From an uncultured Flavobacteriales bacterium (GTDB taxonomy: Bacteria > Bacteroidota > Bacteroidia > Flavobacteriales_D > Sanyastnellaceae): a stretch of 62,209 nucleotides of DNA. The position numbers and the translations under genes are program-made. A model generated the notes under the pieces. That model worked only from the letters and a program-made list of their open reading frames with translations, was not told where the DNA came from and ran no database searches. Below are positions 52,562-60,238 of the stretch, in pieces; the first letter of the stretch is position 1, and each line of letters starts with the position of its first letter. The stretch lies in NCBI GenBank assembly GCA_938085105.1, contig CALKGK010000010.1, forward strand, positions 1 to 62,209, written 5' to 3'.

Positions 52562-53047
52562 ATGACCGTAGCACAGTACAACTCATGTGTGGAGCAATTC
52601 TCCGATAACTTGTACCGCTTCATTCTCAAAAACCTGAGAAATGAGGAGCAGGCGAGGGATGTTGTGCAAGATGCTTTCGTGAAAATGTGGCTAAAAGTGG
52701 AAGAGGTGAGTTTTGAAAAATCGAAATCCTATCTTTTCACCACCGGCTACCGAACAATGATTGACCTCATTCGAAGAGAAAAAAAGCGCGGGGATATTGA
52801 GCAGGCTGATTTGAATAAATTGGCTCATACTGATCACTACTCCGACCTTCAGGAAATTCTTGATGAAGCGATTAAGAAGCTTCCCGAATCACAGCAACAC
52901 GTGATTATGTTGCGCGACTATGAGGGCTACAGCTATGAAGAAATTGGAGAGATTACAGGGCTGAATGAGGCGCAAGTGAAGGTGTACATTTATCGTGCGA
53001 GAGTAGCTTTGAAGAAGTACCTCGTTAAGATTGAATATTTAATATGA
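52562..53047 (+). CDS. ECF-type RNA polymerase sigma factor
   Basis: A protein of 161 residues with sigma region 2 (EEQARDVVQDAFVKMWL, about 25-75) and region 4 (about 105-155, YSYEEIGEITGLNEAQVKVYIYRAR as helix-turn-helix). It would direct transcription of a dedicated regulon. ATG 52562. It overlaps the next gene by four bases (ATGA), so the two are translated together. Longer sigma factors of the FecI type have the same architecture. Confidence 0.93.
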   Translation: MTVAQYNSCVEQFSDNLYRFILKNLRNEEQARDVVQDAFVKMWLKVEEVSFEKSKSYLFTTGYRTMIDLIRREKKRGDIEQADLNKLAHTDHYSDLQEILDEAIKKLPESQQHVIMLRDYEGYSYEEIGEITGLNEAQVKVYIYRARVALKKYLVKIEYLI

Positions 53048-54243
53048 AGATCAACAAAAAGAATTATGAAGCATACCTGATCGATCATTTCGATGGAAAC
53101 CTCTCTCCCGAGTTGGAGGAAGCTTTGTATGCCTTTGTGTTGGCACATCCAGAATTGAAAATTAACCTAGAAGACACTTTGCCTTCTTTGGATGCAGCGT
53201 CCTTCTCCTTTGAAGAAAAACTGAGCTTAAAAAGGAGTGAAGCCTTGCCTGAGTTTGCTATCGAAGATTTGATTCTTCTCAACTTGGAAGGTGAGGCCAG
53301 TGTCGAGGAGCAAGAGGTATTGAATAAATTATGTGCTGATCGTCCAGAGATTGCCAAAGAACGCGAGCGATTGGCTGCATGCTATCTTGAAGCAAAAGAG
53401 ATCCCATTCCTTTTCAAAGAAAATATTTTAGACACTTCCATCACCCCCCTAACAGAGAGTGAACATTCTTGGGCTGAACTCCATGAAGGAGATCGCAAAC
53501 CGAAGAATAGTGAGTCTTTAGACGAACGTTTGGTTTTGGGGATTCCGAGCATCAACTACCCCCACAAGTCTGATTTGATCAAAAAAGAGCGGAGCATTGG
53601 TTTGTTTTGGAAAATTGGAGCGGCAGCTGCCGTGATCATCATGGCCGTATTCTTCATCCCTAGAAATGGGGAAAGTTCAATGGCCCTGCGATTGGCGAGT
53701 TTGCAAGGAGCTCAAGGGATTGAATTGCCCATATCCTCTGATGCTTCCAGCGTTGAAGTGCTTCCTATTGTAGTTAAGGAAGTGTCCAACGGGAGTCAGA
53801 CGAGTCCCCGCGTTGTTCACAAAGACGCCATTCGAAAGGAACAGAGTGTTCCAGCTGCTATGGAGACTTTAGCTTTTGAATGGAACGAGCTTCAGCCAGA
53901 GTTTGACCAACAAATTCAAGAATTTGGCTCAGTGCCAGACCTCCAAATCAATAACAATCGCCCGTCCTCAGAGCCTACTGTTTTAGCTCAAAACAAAGCT
54001 AAAGAGAATAATGACGGAGGGTTTTTAAATCTTCGTGAGTTTCTTGGAGGGCGTTTAAAAGAGCGTTTGGATCTTCCCGTGAATTCAGGGAAGAGCGAAA
54101 CAATGATGGCTTTGGCCAGCCAAGCTCGTCAAACGGTCAAGAGAAAAAGCCAAGGTCAGCCGGCATTGCTCAAGAATAAAAAGACGGATAAATTTAGAAC
54201 ACTCAGTTTGCAGTTCGGACGTTTTTCTTACGAGCGAAAGTGA
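53044..54243 (+). CDS. Single-pass membrane protein, putative anti-sigma factor
   Basis: The 399-residue protein starts with a Bacteroidota head motif (NYEAYLIDHFDGNLSPELEEALYAFVLAHPEL) seen in proteins next to ECF sigma factors. A second copy-like segment follows at about residue 77 (IEDLILLNLEGEASVEEQEVLNKL). One membrane helix lies at about 194-212 (GLFWKIGAAAAVIIMAVFF), and the periplasmic tail is charged with no clear fold. Coupled to the sigma factor, it is expected to bind it; this is inference. It is unlike the TPR protein at 5813. Confidence 0.85.
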   Translation: MKINKKNYEAYLIDHFDGNLSPELEEALYAFVLAHPELKINLEDTLPSLDAASFSFEEKLSLKRSEALPEFAIEDLILLNLEGEASVEEQEVLNKLCADRPEIAKERERLAACYLEAKEIPFLFKENILDTSITPLTESEHSWAELHEGDRKPKNSESLDERLVLGIPSINYPHKSDLIKKERSIGLFWKIGAAAAVIIMAVFFIPRNGESSMALRLASLQGAQGIELPISSDASSVEVLPIVVKEVSNGSQTSPRVVHKDAIRKEQSVPAAMETLAFEWNELQPEFDQQIQEFGSVPDLQINNNRPSSEPTVLAQNKAKENNDGGFLNLREFLGGRLKERLDLPVNSGKSETMMALASQARQTVKRKSQGQPALLKNKKTDKFRTLSLQFGRFSYERK

Positions 54244-54249
54244 CAAAAT

Positions 54250-54277
54250 GCTTCCTTTTTCGGAGGCCTGTTTTTTT
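54250..54277 (+). terminator. Rho-independent terminator after the sigma operon
   Basis: Stem GCTTCC (54250-54255) / GGAGGC (54262-54267, one G-T pair) with a six-base loop, followed by CTG and seven T (54271-54277). Confidence 0.75.
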
Positions 54278-54429
54278 GGTTTGATGTTTTGAAATGCGTT
54301 CCTCTGTGTAAACGCTTAAGTGATGCAGAAAGAGGAGGGAATTCTTCCGAAATTGTTCGAGGGAGTTCATAAGCTTAGTAGTTCAGTTAAACATAAGTTC
54401 TGAAAAAAACTCCACTAATCCTCACATTT

Positions 54430-54990
54430 TCAGGTGTTATTGAAAAAATTCATGGTTCTCTCGAGGCCGATGCTCGCATAACTCTGGATCGCTAAGACGG
54501 ATCGTTCTAGTCGTTCCTGAAGTTTGGCTTGCTCTTCTTCGTTCCATTTTCCAAGGACATAATCGACTTGCCTTCCTTTGGCAAAATCGTTGCCTACTCC
54601 AAAACGAAAGCGGTGGTATTTGTTGGTTCCTAATCGGGCTTGGATGTCTTTCAGACCGTTGTGTCCGCCGTCGCTACCTCTTGGTTTGAGGCGAAGTGTT
54701 CCGAAAGGGAGGGCGAGGTCATCAGTAACGATCAGGAGGTGCTCGAGATTGATTTTTTCTTGTTGCATCCAATACATCACCGCCTTTCCACTGAGGTTCA
54801 TGAAGGTATTGGGTTTGAGCAAAAGAAGGGTTCGGCCTTTGTGTTTTACGGTGGCCATTTCCCCGTGTTTGACAGGGCTAAAAATAGTGTTGGACGCCAC
54901 CATGGCGTCCAACACATCAAATCCTATATTATGTCTAGTATGGGCATACTCACTACCCGGGTTACCAAGGCCAACGATGAGGTACTTCAT
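54430..54990 (-). CDS. pth: Peptidyl-tRNA hydrolase
   Basis: Pth releases tRNA from peptidyl-tRNA dropped by the ribosome. The 186 residues show GLGNPGSEYAHTRHNIGFDVLDAM with the catalytic His at about 20, KPNTFMNLSGKAV and TDDLALPFGTLRLKPRGSDGGHNGLKD. It is the last of prs / rplY / pth, 21 bases after rplY. This order is widespread in bacteria. Confidence 0.97.
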   Translation of the reverse strand: MKYLIVGLGNPGSEYAHTRHNIGFDVLDAMVASNTIFSPVKHGEMATVKHKGRTLLLLKPNTFMNLSGKAVMYWMQQEKINLEHLLIVTDDLALPFGTLRLKPRGSDGGHNGLKDIQARLGTNKYHRFRFGVGNDFAKGRQVDYVLGKWNEEEQAKLQERLERSVLAIQSYASIGLERTMNFFNNT

Positions 54991-55011
54991 ACTAGTTTAG
55001 GGATCAATTTA

Positions 55012-55596
55012 CTATTTCTCTGCTTCAGCTGCTGCTGCCGCTGCCGCCATGGCCGCACGCGTTTTCTTAACATCGACAACTACTGCATTGTCTGCAGCAA
55101 GAATCTCACATCCTTCGATATTCAAATCACGTACACGTGCTGCATCTCCAATTTTGAGTTCGGTGATGTCTGCAACAATTGCTTCTGGAAGATCATTAGG
55201 CAAACCACGAACCATCATACGACGGTAGTTAATTGCTAAACGACCACCGTTACGAACACCGATAGAGTTTCCTGTAGTTCTTACTGGGAGCTCAACAGTT
55301 ACTGGTTTGTCATCAAACAATTGAAGCATGTCCAAGTGTTGAATTTTGTCAGTTACTGGGTGGAACTGCATGTCTTTGATGATGGTTGGGTAAGTTTTCC
55401 CACCAATTTCGAAATCAAATCGGAAAGCGTCGGGTGTGTAGACTACTTTTTCCAATGCGATGTTGTCCACGCTAAAGTGGATTTGCTCCGTTCCTCCGTA
55501 AAGAACTCCTGGTACGCGACCATTCTTTCTAAGAGTGTCGGCATCTTTTTTCCCTACGTTCTCACGTGGAGAACCGCTCAATGATGCTGTTTTCAT
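55012..55596 (-). CDS. rplY: 50S ribosomal protein L25/general stress protein Ctc
   Basis: A 5S-rRNA-binding ribosomal protein of the longer CTC type, 194 residues: an L25 domain (about 5-95, LSGSPRENVGKKDADTLRKNGRVPGVLYG) followed by a second beta domain (about 95-180) and an alanine-rich C-terminal tail (MAAAAAAAEAEK). Gap to prs 10 bases. Function in ribosome assembly follows the family. Confidence 0.95.
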   Translation of the reverse strand: MKTASLSGSPRENVGKKDADTLRKNGRVPGVLYGGTEQIHFSVDNIALEKVVYTPDAFRFDFEIGGKTYPTIIKDMQFHPVTDKIQHLDMLQLFDDKPVTVELPVRTTGNSIGVRNGGRLAINYRRMMVRGLPNDLPEAIVADITELKIGDAARVRDLNIEGCEILAADNAVVVDVKKTRAAMAAAAAAAEAEK

Positions 55597-55606
55597 GATT
55601 ATGTAT

Positions 55607-56548
55607 TTATGATATTAAAAATTGCGAACTAATGGATTCGTTGTTCATCAAGCACTTCAATACACGAGAGAACATCTCGTGGGTCTCGATGACACGAATT
55701 TTATCTTTTGGTTTACCATCTTTCAATGGAATACTGTCACTAACGATCAATTCAGACAACACAGAGTCTTGGATACGTTCGTAAGCTGGACCACTCAACA
55801 CGGGGTGGGTGCATACGGCACGCACACTTGTTGCTCCATGGTCCATCATCATCTCAGCGGCCTTGGTAAGTGTACCGGCGGTGTCGCACATATCGTCGAT
55901 CAAAATGACGTCTTTTCCTTTTACATCTCCAATTACGGTCATGCTATCCACTTTGTTAGCCACTTTTCGTTGTTTGTAACAAATGGCCAAATCCACTTGA
56001 AGGAATTTAGCATAAGCATTCGCTCTTTTGGTACCACCGGTATCTGGTGTTGCAATGACCATGTTTGGGAGGTCCAATTTTTGAAGCGTTGGAAGGAAGA
56101 TGGTTGAAGCAAACAAGTGATCTACAGGAACCTCAAAAAATCCTTGAATTTGATCTGCATGAAGATCCATGGTAATCACACGGTCTACCCCTGCCGCTGT
56201 GAGTAAGTTGGCCACCAATTTGGCACCAATGGCAACACGTGGCTTGTCTTTTCTGTCTTGTCTAGCAAAGCCGAAATAAGGCAATACCGCTACAATTCTC
56301 TTTGCCGAAGCGCGCTTTGCGGCATCAACCAGAAGAAGAAGCTCAAAAAGGTTATCGCTCGGGGGGAAGGTGGATTGAACAATCACCACGTCTTTTCCAC
56401 GAACCGTTTCTTCAATTGAGGGTTGAATTTCTCCGTCGCTGAATCGTTGTAAATTCACTGCACCGAGTTCAACACCATAATCATGGGCGATGCGCTCGGC
56501 CATGTCCTTTGAAGCGGAACCCGCGAAAATCTTTAAATTATCGTTCAT
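55607..56548 (-). CDS. prs: Ribose-phosphate pyrophosphokinase
   Basis: The enzyme makes phosphoribosyl pyrophosphate from ribose-5-phosphate and ATP, a precursor for purines, pyrimidines, histidine and NAD. Over 313 residues the signatures are RFSDGEIQPSIEETVRGKD, FGFARQDRKDKPRVAIGAKL, ITMDLHADQIQGFF and the PRPP-binding loop VILIDDMCDTAGTL. ATG 56548 begins at the family start; upstream codons lack homology. It is first in the operon with rplY and pth. Confidence 0.97.
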   Translation of the reverse strand: MNDNLKIFAGSASKDMAERIAHDYGVELGAVNLQRFSDGEIQPSIEETVRGKDVVIVQSTFPPSDNLFELLLLVDAAKRASAKRIVAVLPYFGFARQDRKDKPRVAIGAKLVANLLTAAGVDRVITMDLHADQIQGFFEVPVDHLFASTIFLPTLQKLDLPNMVIATPDTGGTKRANAYAKFLQVDLAICYKQRKVANKVDSMTVIGDVKGKDVILIDDMCDTAGTLTKAAEMMMDHGATSVRAVCTHPVLSGPAYERIQDSVLSELIVSDSIPLKDGKPKDKIRVIETHEMFSRVLKCLMNNESISSQFLIS

Positions 56549-56571
56549 GCAGCAATGTTTAAAAAGGGGTG

Positions 56572-56602
56572 CAAAGATACGTGCTTCAACTCGTAATTTC
56601 AA
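56572..56602 (-). promoter_or_regulatory. Bacteroidota sigma-A promoter of prs-rplY-pth
   Basis: On the minus strand TTG (56602-56600), 20 bases, then TATCTTTG (56579-56572): a full match. Leader about 20 bases to the ATG at 56548. Confidence 0.75.
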
Positions 56603-56675
56603 GGAACTGAGAGCCATAATGCTGAAGGGAATGAAAAAAGAACTTTTTGTTCCTTCATGGATTGTGATTTTCGGC

Positions 56676-56683
56676 TATCTTTG
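56676..56683 (+). promoter_or_regulatory. -7 box of the small-RNA gene
   Basis: TATCTTTG on the plus strand fits TAnnTTTG. A TTG lies 26 bases upstream (56647-56649), slightly long. No reading frame begins downstream; a structured segment and a terminator do. Confidence 0.55.
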
Positions 56684-56689
56684 TGGTTC

Positions 56690-56823
56690 TGAGATATCTC
56701 GCGCACGGGCCTAGGCTCTTGCTCGAATGCCCTAACGAGGGTAGCATTGATGGTATTTCCCAATACCATTGATGATCTGATTAGTTAGTGAGAGTCAAAA
56801 CTTCGGTTTTGACTCTTTTTTTT
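56690..56823 (+). ncRNA. Candidate structured small RNA of about 134 nt
   Basis: Between a TAnnTTTG box and a strong terminator lies a segment with no reading frame of note. It folds into a 13-bp hairpin (CATTGATGGTATT paired to AATACCATTGATG around TCCC at about 56754-56783, with two G-T pairs). A second hairpin has AATGC / GCATT and CCT / AGG arms at about 56726-56748, and CTAAC/GTTAG could close a larger domain. The terminator is GAGTCAAAAC-TTCG-GTTTTGACTC plus eight T (56792-56823). A 6S-type RNA is one possibility for Bacteroidota, but I did not match a known family. End position is firm, start approximate. Confidence 0.5.
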
Positions 56824-56847
56824 GTCTTCATTGAAAAATTGGAGCAT

Positions 56848-56879
56848 AAAAAAACACCCATACGTTTACAGGTGTTTTT
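56848..56879. terminator. Second hairpin with A/T runs, bidirectional
   Basis: Nine-base arms AAAAACACC (56850-56858) / GGTGTTTTT (56871-56879) with a 12-base loop. The minus strand has seven T after the stem; the plus strand five T. It could backstop the small RNA or end an unrecognised minus-strand transcript. The 567 bases between the prs and kinase starts otherwise hold the small RNA and the phased repeat below. Confidence 0.65.
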
Positions 56880-57011
56880 CAGTTTGTTTCGAAATAGGCC
56901 CAAAAACCAAATGTTTTGTTGCCTAATTAACCTAAATAATCATGTGACAATTCAATAAAAAACTGTCCGACTAACTCAGGTCAAATGTACTTAGAAGCCC
57001 CTGCTATACTT

Positions 57012-57037
57012 GTTAAAATCAGGTTAACACTTGTTAA
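57012..57037 (+). promoter_or_regulatory. Three phased GTTAA direct repeats, candidate response-regulator site
   Basis: GTTAA occurs at 57012-57016, 57023-57027 and 57033-57037, spaced 11 and 10 bases, that is one helical turn. Two copies are within the longer ACTTGTTAA. OmpR-family regulators bind such phased direct repeats, and the next operon encodes one. Similar ACTTGTTTAAC occurs at 59322 before the TonB gene. The centre lies about 60 bases before the predicted transcription start. Confidence 0.5.
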
Positions 57038-57076
57038 AAAAACCCAAGCTCATCAGGCACGGGAGAGCAGATAACC

Positions 57077-57084
57077 TACCTTTG
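57077..57084 (+). promoter_or_regulatory. -7 box of the histidine kinase operon
   Basis: TACCTTTG fits TAnnTTTG and lies 31 bases before the GTG at 57116. There is no clear TTG at usual spacing, as expected for an activator-dependent promoter (inference). Confidence 0.5.
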
Positions 57085-57115
57085 TTTCCGTGCCCATTAG
57101 AACCCCCTCCAATAC

Positions 57116-58615
57116 GTGAATAAAAAATTCATTCAACTTCTAGTAGTGATGATCACTACTGCCTTCGTAGGTCTCATTGTTATCCAAATTTATTGGATCA
57201 ATAACAGTATTCTTTTAAGGCAGCAGGAGTTCAACAGCACCATCCGAAAAACCATGGATGCGGTTGTTCGGAAAATGGAGCGGGACTTGTCCATGCAAAC
57301 GGGAGGGTTTGTGAGCAGTGGTCCTGGCTTGAGCATCGACCTCGATAAGGACTCACTCACCCTGAAATTGGGTACTCCCGACGCTGAGGAAAAACGAACA
57401 CTGGGCCTCCCAAAACCAGGAGAAGGAAAAGAAACGAGTGATTCTCTGTTGGCCGATGCTTTGGGTGATTACGGGATAGAAACCAGTGAAATTCTTGAGC
57501 AAAGTGGCTTCATGTCAGACCTGTTGGACGGCTTGGTTTCCATCGATATTTATCGTGATGTTACCGAAATATCACCCCTTTATCTCGATACACTCATCAC
57601 GCATGAATTGCGGCAGCGCGGTGTGAATGCGAAGCACCATTTTGGGGTTTTCAATAAGTACCATCACCCCGAAATCCTTCAAGATAAATCGAAAGAGTTC
57701 CAAGAACAGTTCTTCACGGAAGGTTATAAGGCGCAACTCTTCCCCAACGACCCCGTACGCGATCCTACTTTTCTGTACTTGCACTTTCCTCACCAAAGGA
57801 GGTACTTGCTTCGAACGATGTCTGTGATGCTCGCCATTTCAGCAGTGCTTATTTTGGTGATCATGTTTGCCTTTTCGTACACCATTAACACCATCTTGCA
57901 ACAGAAAAAAGTGGGAGAGATCAAAAACGACTTCATCAACAACATGACCCACGAGTTGAAGACCCCAATTTCTACCATCTCCCTTGCATGTGAAGCCTTG
58001 GCCGACCCAGATATGCGGCAAAGTGAGCAGCAACTGAACACCTTTGTAGGAATGATTCGGGATGAAAACAAACGCTTGGGAGTGCTTGTGGAGAACGTAC
58101 TCCGATCGGCCATTCTCGATCGGGGCGACATGGAGTTGCGTTTGGAGCAAATCAACATGCACGAGCTCATTCAGAACGTGATTAAAAACATCAGCATTCA
58201 AATTAAGAATAGAGGTGGGGTTATTACTACTCGATTGAATGCAGAAAACCCAGTGATCGAGGGAGACCCCGTTCACTTGACCAATATGGTTTACAACCTG
58301 ATCGATAACGCCATCAAATATTCCTTGGACGAGCCAGAAATTAGTATCGTATCTAAAAACGCAAAGGGAGGAATTCAAATTGAGTTTGGTGATAAAGGAA
58401 TTGGAATCAGCAGAGAAAACCAGAAAAAGATTTTTGATAAATTGTACCGGGTGCCCACAGGAAACATTCACAATGTGAAAGGTTTTGGTTTGGGCTTGAG
58501 TTATGTTAGCGTAATTCTCGACAAACACCACGGAAGTATATCGGTTGAAAGTGAACCAAAGAAAGGATCCACTTTCACCATTAAAATTCCAGAAAAACAT
58601 GAAAAAAACGACTAA
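57116..58615 (+). CDS. Sensor histidine kinase
   Basis: A transmembrane kinase of 499 residues with helices at about 7-29 and 237-260, a periplasmic sensor of about 205 residues between them that I do not recognise, then the HisKA phospho-acceptor (NNMTHELKTPISTIS) and the HATPase_c domain (LVYNLIDNAIKYS, FGDKGIGIS, GFGLGLSYV). It autophosphorylates and passes phosphate to the response regulator, with which it overlaps by 17 bases. The start is GTG 57116; no ATG is suitable. A family resemblance to RprX is possible but not established. Confidence 0.94.
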   Translation: MNKKFIQLLVVMITTAFVGLIVIQIYWINNSILLRQQEFNSTIRKTMDAVVRKMERDLSMQTGGFVSSGPGLSIDLDKDSLTLKLGTPDAEEKRTLGLPKPGEGKETSDSLLADALGDYGIETSEILEQSGFMSDLLDGLVSIDIYRDVTEISPLYLDTLITHELRQRGVNAKHHFGVFNKYHHPEILQDKSKEFQEQFFTEGYKAQLFPNDPVRDPTFLYLHFPHQRRYLLRTMSVMLAISAVLILVIMFAFSYTINTILQQKKVGEIKNDFINNMTHELKTPISTISLACEALADPDMRQSEQQLNTFVGMIRDENKRLGVLVENVLRSAILDRGDMELRLEQINMHELIQNVIKNISIQIKNRGGVITTRLNAENPVIEGDPVHLTNMVYNLIDNAIKYSLDEPEISIVSKNAKGGIQIEFGDKGIGISRENQKKIFDKLYRVPTGNIHNVKGFGLGLSYVSVILDKHHGSISVESEPKKGSTFTIKIPEKHEKND

Positions 58616-59294
58616 GATTTTACTGTGTGAAGACGACCCTAATTTGGGTTCTCTCTTGAAAGAATACTTGAATGCAAAAGGGTTTGAAGCCACTTTGGCT
58701 GTTGATGGGGTTGAAGGGATGAAGGTTTATAAGCGTCAAAGCATCGACTTTTTGATCTTAGACGTGATGATGCCCAACAAAGACGGATTCACCCTTGCAC
58801 AAGAAATTCGTGAGATTGACCGACACACCCCCATTTTGTTCCTCACCGCAAAAAGCATGAAGGAAGATACCTTGAACGGATTCAAGATTGGTGCAGACGA
58901 TTACATGACGAAGCCCTTTTCTATGGAAGAGCTCCTCGCGCGGATCAATGCGATCTTGAGAAGATCGGCCGTTCTCCCTCAAGAAGGAGAAGAAGTAGGA
59001 ATTGCGAAAGTTGGAGCCTTTGATTTTGACTACAACAAGCAGCGCCTCACTTGGGATGAAGACGAAACCAAGCTGACCACCAAGGAAAATGAACTTTTGC
59101 ATTTATTGGTGAAGCATAAAAATGGAGTACTCGAACGCGATTTTGCACTCAAAGAAATTTGGGGAGATGACAATTATTTCAACGGAAGAAGCATGGATGT
59201 TTACATCGCAAAACTCCGTAAACACCTGAAAAAGGATGAAAAGGTGGAAATCATCAATGTGCACGGACGAGGCTTCAAGCTGCTCGACTCATAA
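58599..59294 (+). CDS. OmpR-family response regulator
   Basis: A protein of 231 residues: receiver domain (about 1-120) with acidic pocket ED at 11-13, phospho-acceptor Asp55 (LILDVMMPNKDG) and Lys in FLTAK, followed by a winged-helix Trans_reg_C domain (about 135-230, NGRSMDVYIAKLRKHLK). ATG 58599 is preferred because it begins at the receiver and lies inside the 3' end of the kinase gene. It likely binds phased repeats such as those at 57012. Resembles RprY-type regulators of Bacteroidota. Confidence 0.95.
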   Translation: MKKTTKILLCEDDPNLGSLLKEYLNAKGFEATLAVDGVEGMKVYKRQSIDFLILDVMMPNKDGFTLAQEIREIDRHTPILFLTAKSMKEDTLNGFKIGADDYMTKPFSMEELLARINAILRRSAVLPQEGEEVGIAKVGAFDFDYNKQRLTWDEDETKLTTKENELLHLLVKHKNGVLERDFALKEIWGDDNYFNGRSMDVYIAKLRKHLKKDEKVEIINVHGRGFKLLDS

Positions 59295-59344
59295 GTTTTA
59301 GAGTTGTGTTTATTTGCAAGAACTTGTTTAACATTTTTTAAATG

Positions 59345-59360
59345 TGGCACCATCCTTGTG
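59345..59360 (+). promoter_or_regulatory. Sigma-54-like element before the TonB gene
   Basis: TGGCAC (59345-59350), five bases (CATCC), then TTGTG (59356-59360). The -24 half is consensus; the -12 half has T for the expected C of TTGC. It precedes the ATG at 59395 by 34 bases. Upstream lies ACTTGTTTAAC, similar to the kinase promoter repeat. Confidence 0.35.
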
Positions 59361-59394
59361 TTTTTCTCGGTGTAATCCTTTAACAATTTATACC

Positions 59395-60132
59395 ATGGAA
59401 AAAAGAAAAACACAAGAGGCAGATTTGGAGCGTAGACGCTTGATTTTCCTCCAATTCGGTTTTGCAATTGCGCTTTCGGCAACATTAATTGCTTTCCAGT
59501 ACACCACCTTTCAAAGTCAGAATTTGACTGCGGCAGTTGGCAAATACAGCGACGACTTCCTCGTTGAAGAAGCCCTCGTTTATGTTCCCACTGCGCCGGC
59601 AAAGCCCCAGCCCGTTCAAAAGGTGATGCCAACGAATCAGTTCGAATTGAAAGATGACGACTTTAAAAATGAGGTTGGCGACGAAAAAAAGGAGCCCTTA
59701 TTCTTCGATGACGATTTCAATATAGACGATTTCGGAGGAGGAGATGATGTGATTGATGATTTGGATCTGGATTTGAATAAACCAGCAATACGAGTAGAAA
59801 TCATGCCTTACTTTCTTGACTGTGAAAATGTACTCGATCGAGAAACGCAAGAGATGTGCACCAACCAAAAGATCATTTCTGAAGTGAGCAGAATTGCACG
59901 TTACCCATCGCAATTGCAAGGAACGGGAATTGAAGGGACGGTGTATGTATCTTTCATAGTGAACGAAAAAGGAGAGGTGAGCAAGGCAAAAGTTGAACGT
60001 GGAGTTCACAGACTGTTGGACAGAGAAGCCATCAAAGCCGTAGAAGCTTTACCCCTTTTTCAAGCTGGAGTTCAACAAGGAAAGAAGGTGAAAGTGATCT
60101 ACAATATTCCGGTGCGTTTCATAGTAAAATAG
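59395..60132 (+). CDS. TonB energy transducer
   Basis: A protein of 245 residues with an N-terminal anchor (EADLERRRLIFLQFGFAIALSATLIAFQY, helix about 18-40), an acidic and proline-containing periplasmic linker (about 60-145, EDDDFNIDDFGGGDD-like), and the TonB C-terminal domain (about 160-245, RYPSQLQGTGIEGTVYVSFIVNEKGE). It would transmit the proton motive force from ExbB-ExbD to outer-membrane receptors. ATG 59395 matches the Bacteroidota start pattern. No exbB/exbD nearby. It follows the response regulator by 100 bases. Confidence 0.93.
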   Translation: MEKRKTQEADLERRRLIFLQFGFAIALSATLIAFQYTTFQSQNLTAAVGKYSDDFLVEEALVYVPTAPAKPQPVQKVMPTNQFELKDDDFKNEVGDEKKEPLFFDDDFNIDDFGGGDDVIDDLDLDLNKPAIRVEIMPYFLDCENVLDRETQEMCTNQKIISEVSRIARYPSQLQGTGIEGTVYVSFIVNEKGEVSKAKVERGVHRLLDREAIKAVEALPLFQAGVQQGKKVKVIYNIPVRFIVK

Positions 60133-60156
60133 GACATTTACAAGCTGTAAATTTAA

Positions 60157-60190
60157 AAGTCAAGCATAAATTCTGTGCTTGACTTTTTTT
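60157..60190 (+). terminator. Rho-independent terminator after tonB-like gene
   Basis: Perfect ten-base arms AAGTCAAGCA (60157-60166) / TGCTTGACTT (60176-60185) with a nine-base loop and seven T at 60184-60190. Confidence 0.9.
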
Positions 60191-60238
60191 GTTCCCTCCC
60201 CTTTGTTTACATTCGCATGTACCTTAAAAAGGATAAAT

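Noticed and set aside
56848-57000. A minus-strand RNA gene ending at the second hairpin
   Set aside because: The minus-strand T run is good, but no promoter or conserved structure was found upstream, so it is kept only as a bidirectional terminator.
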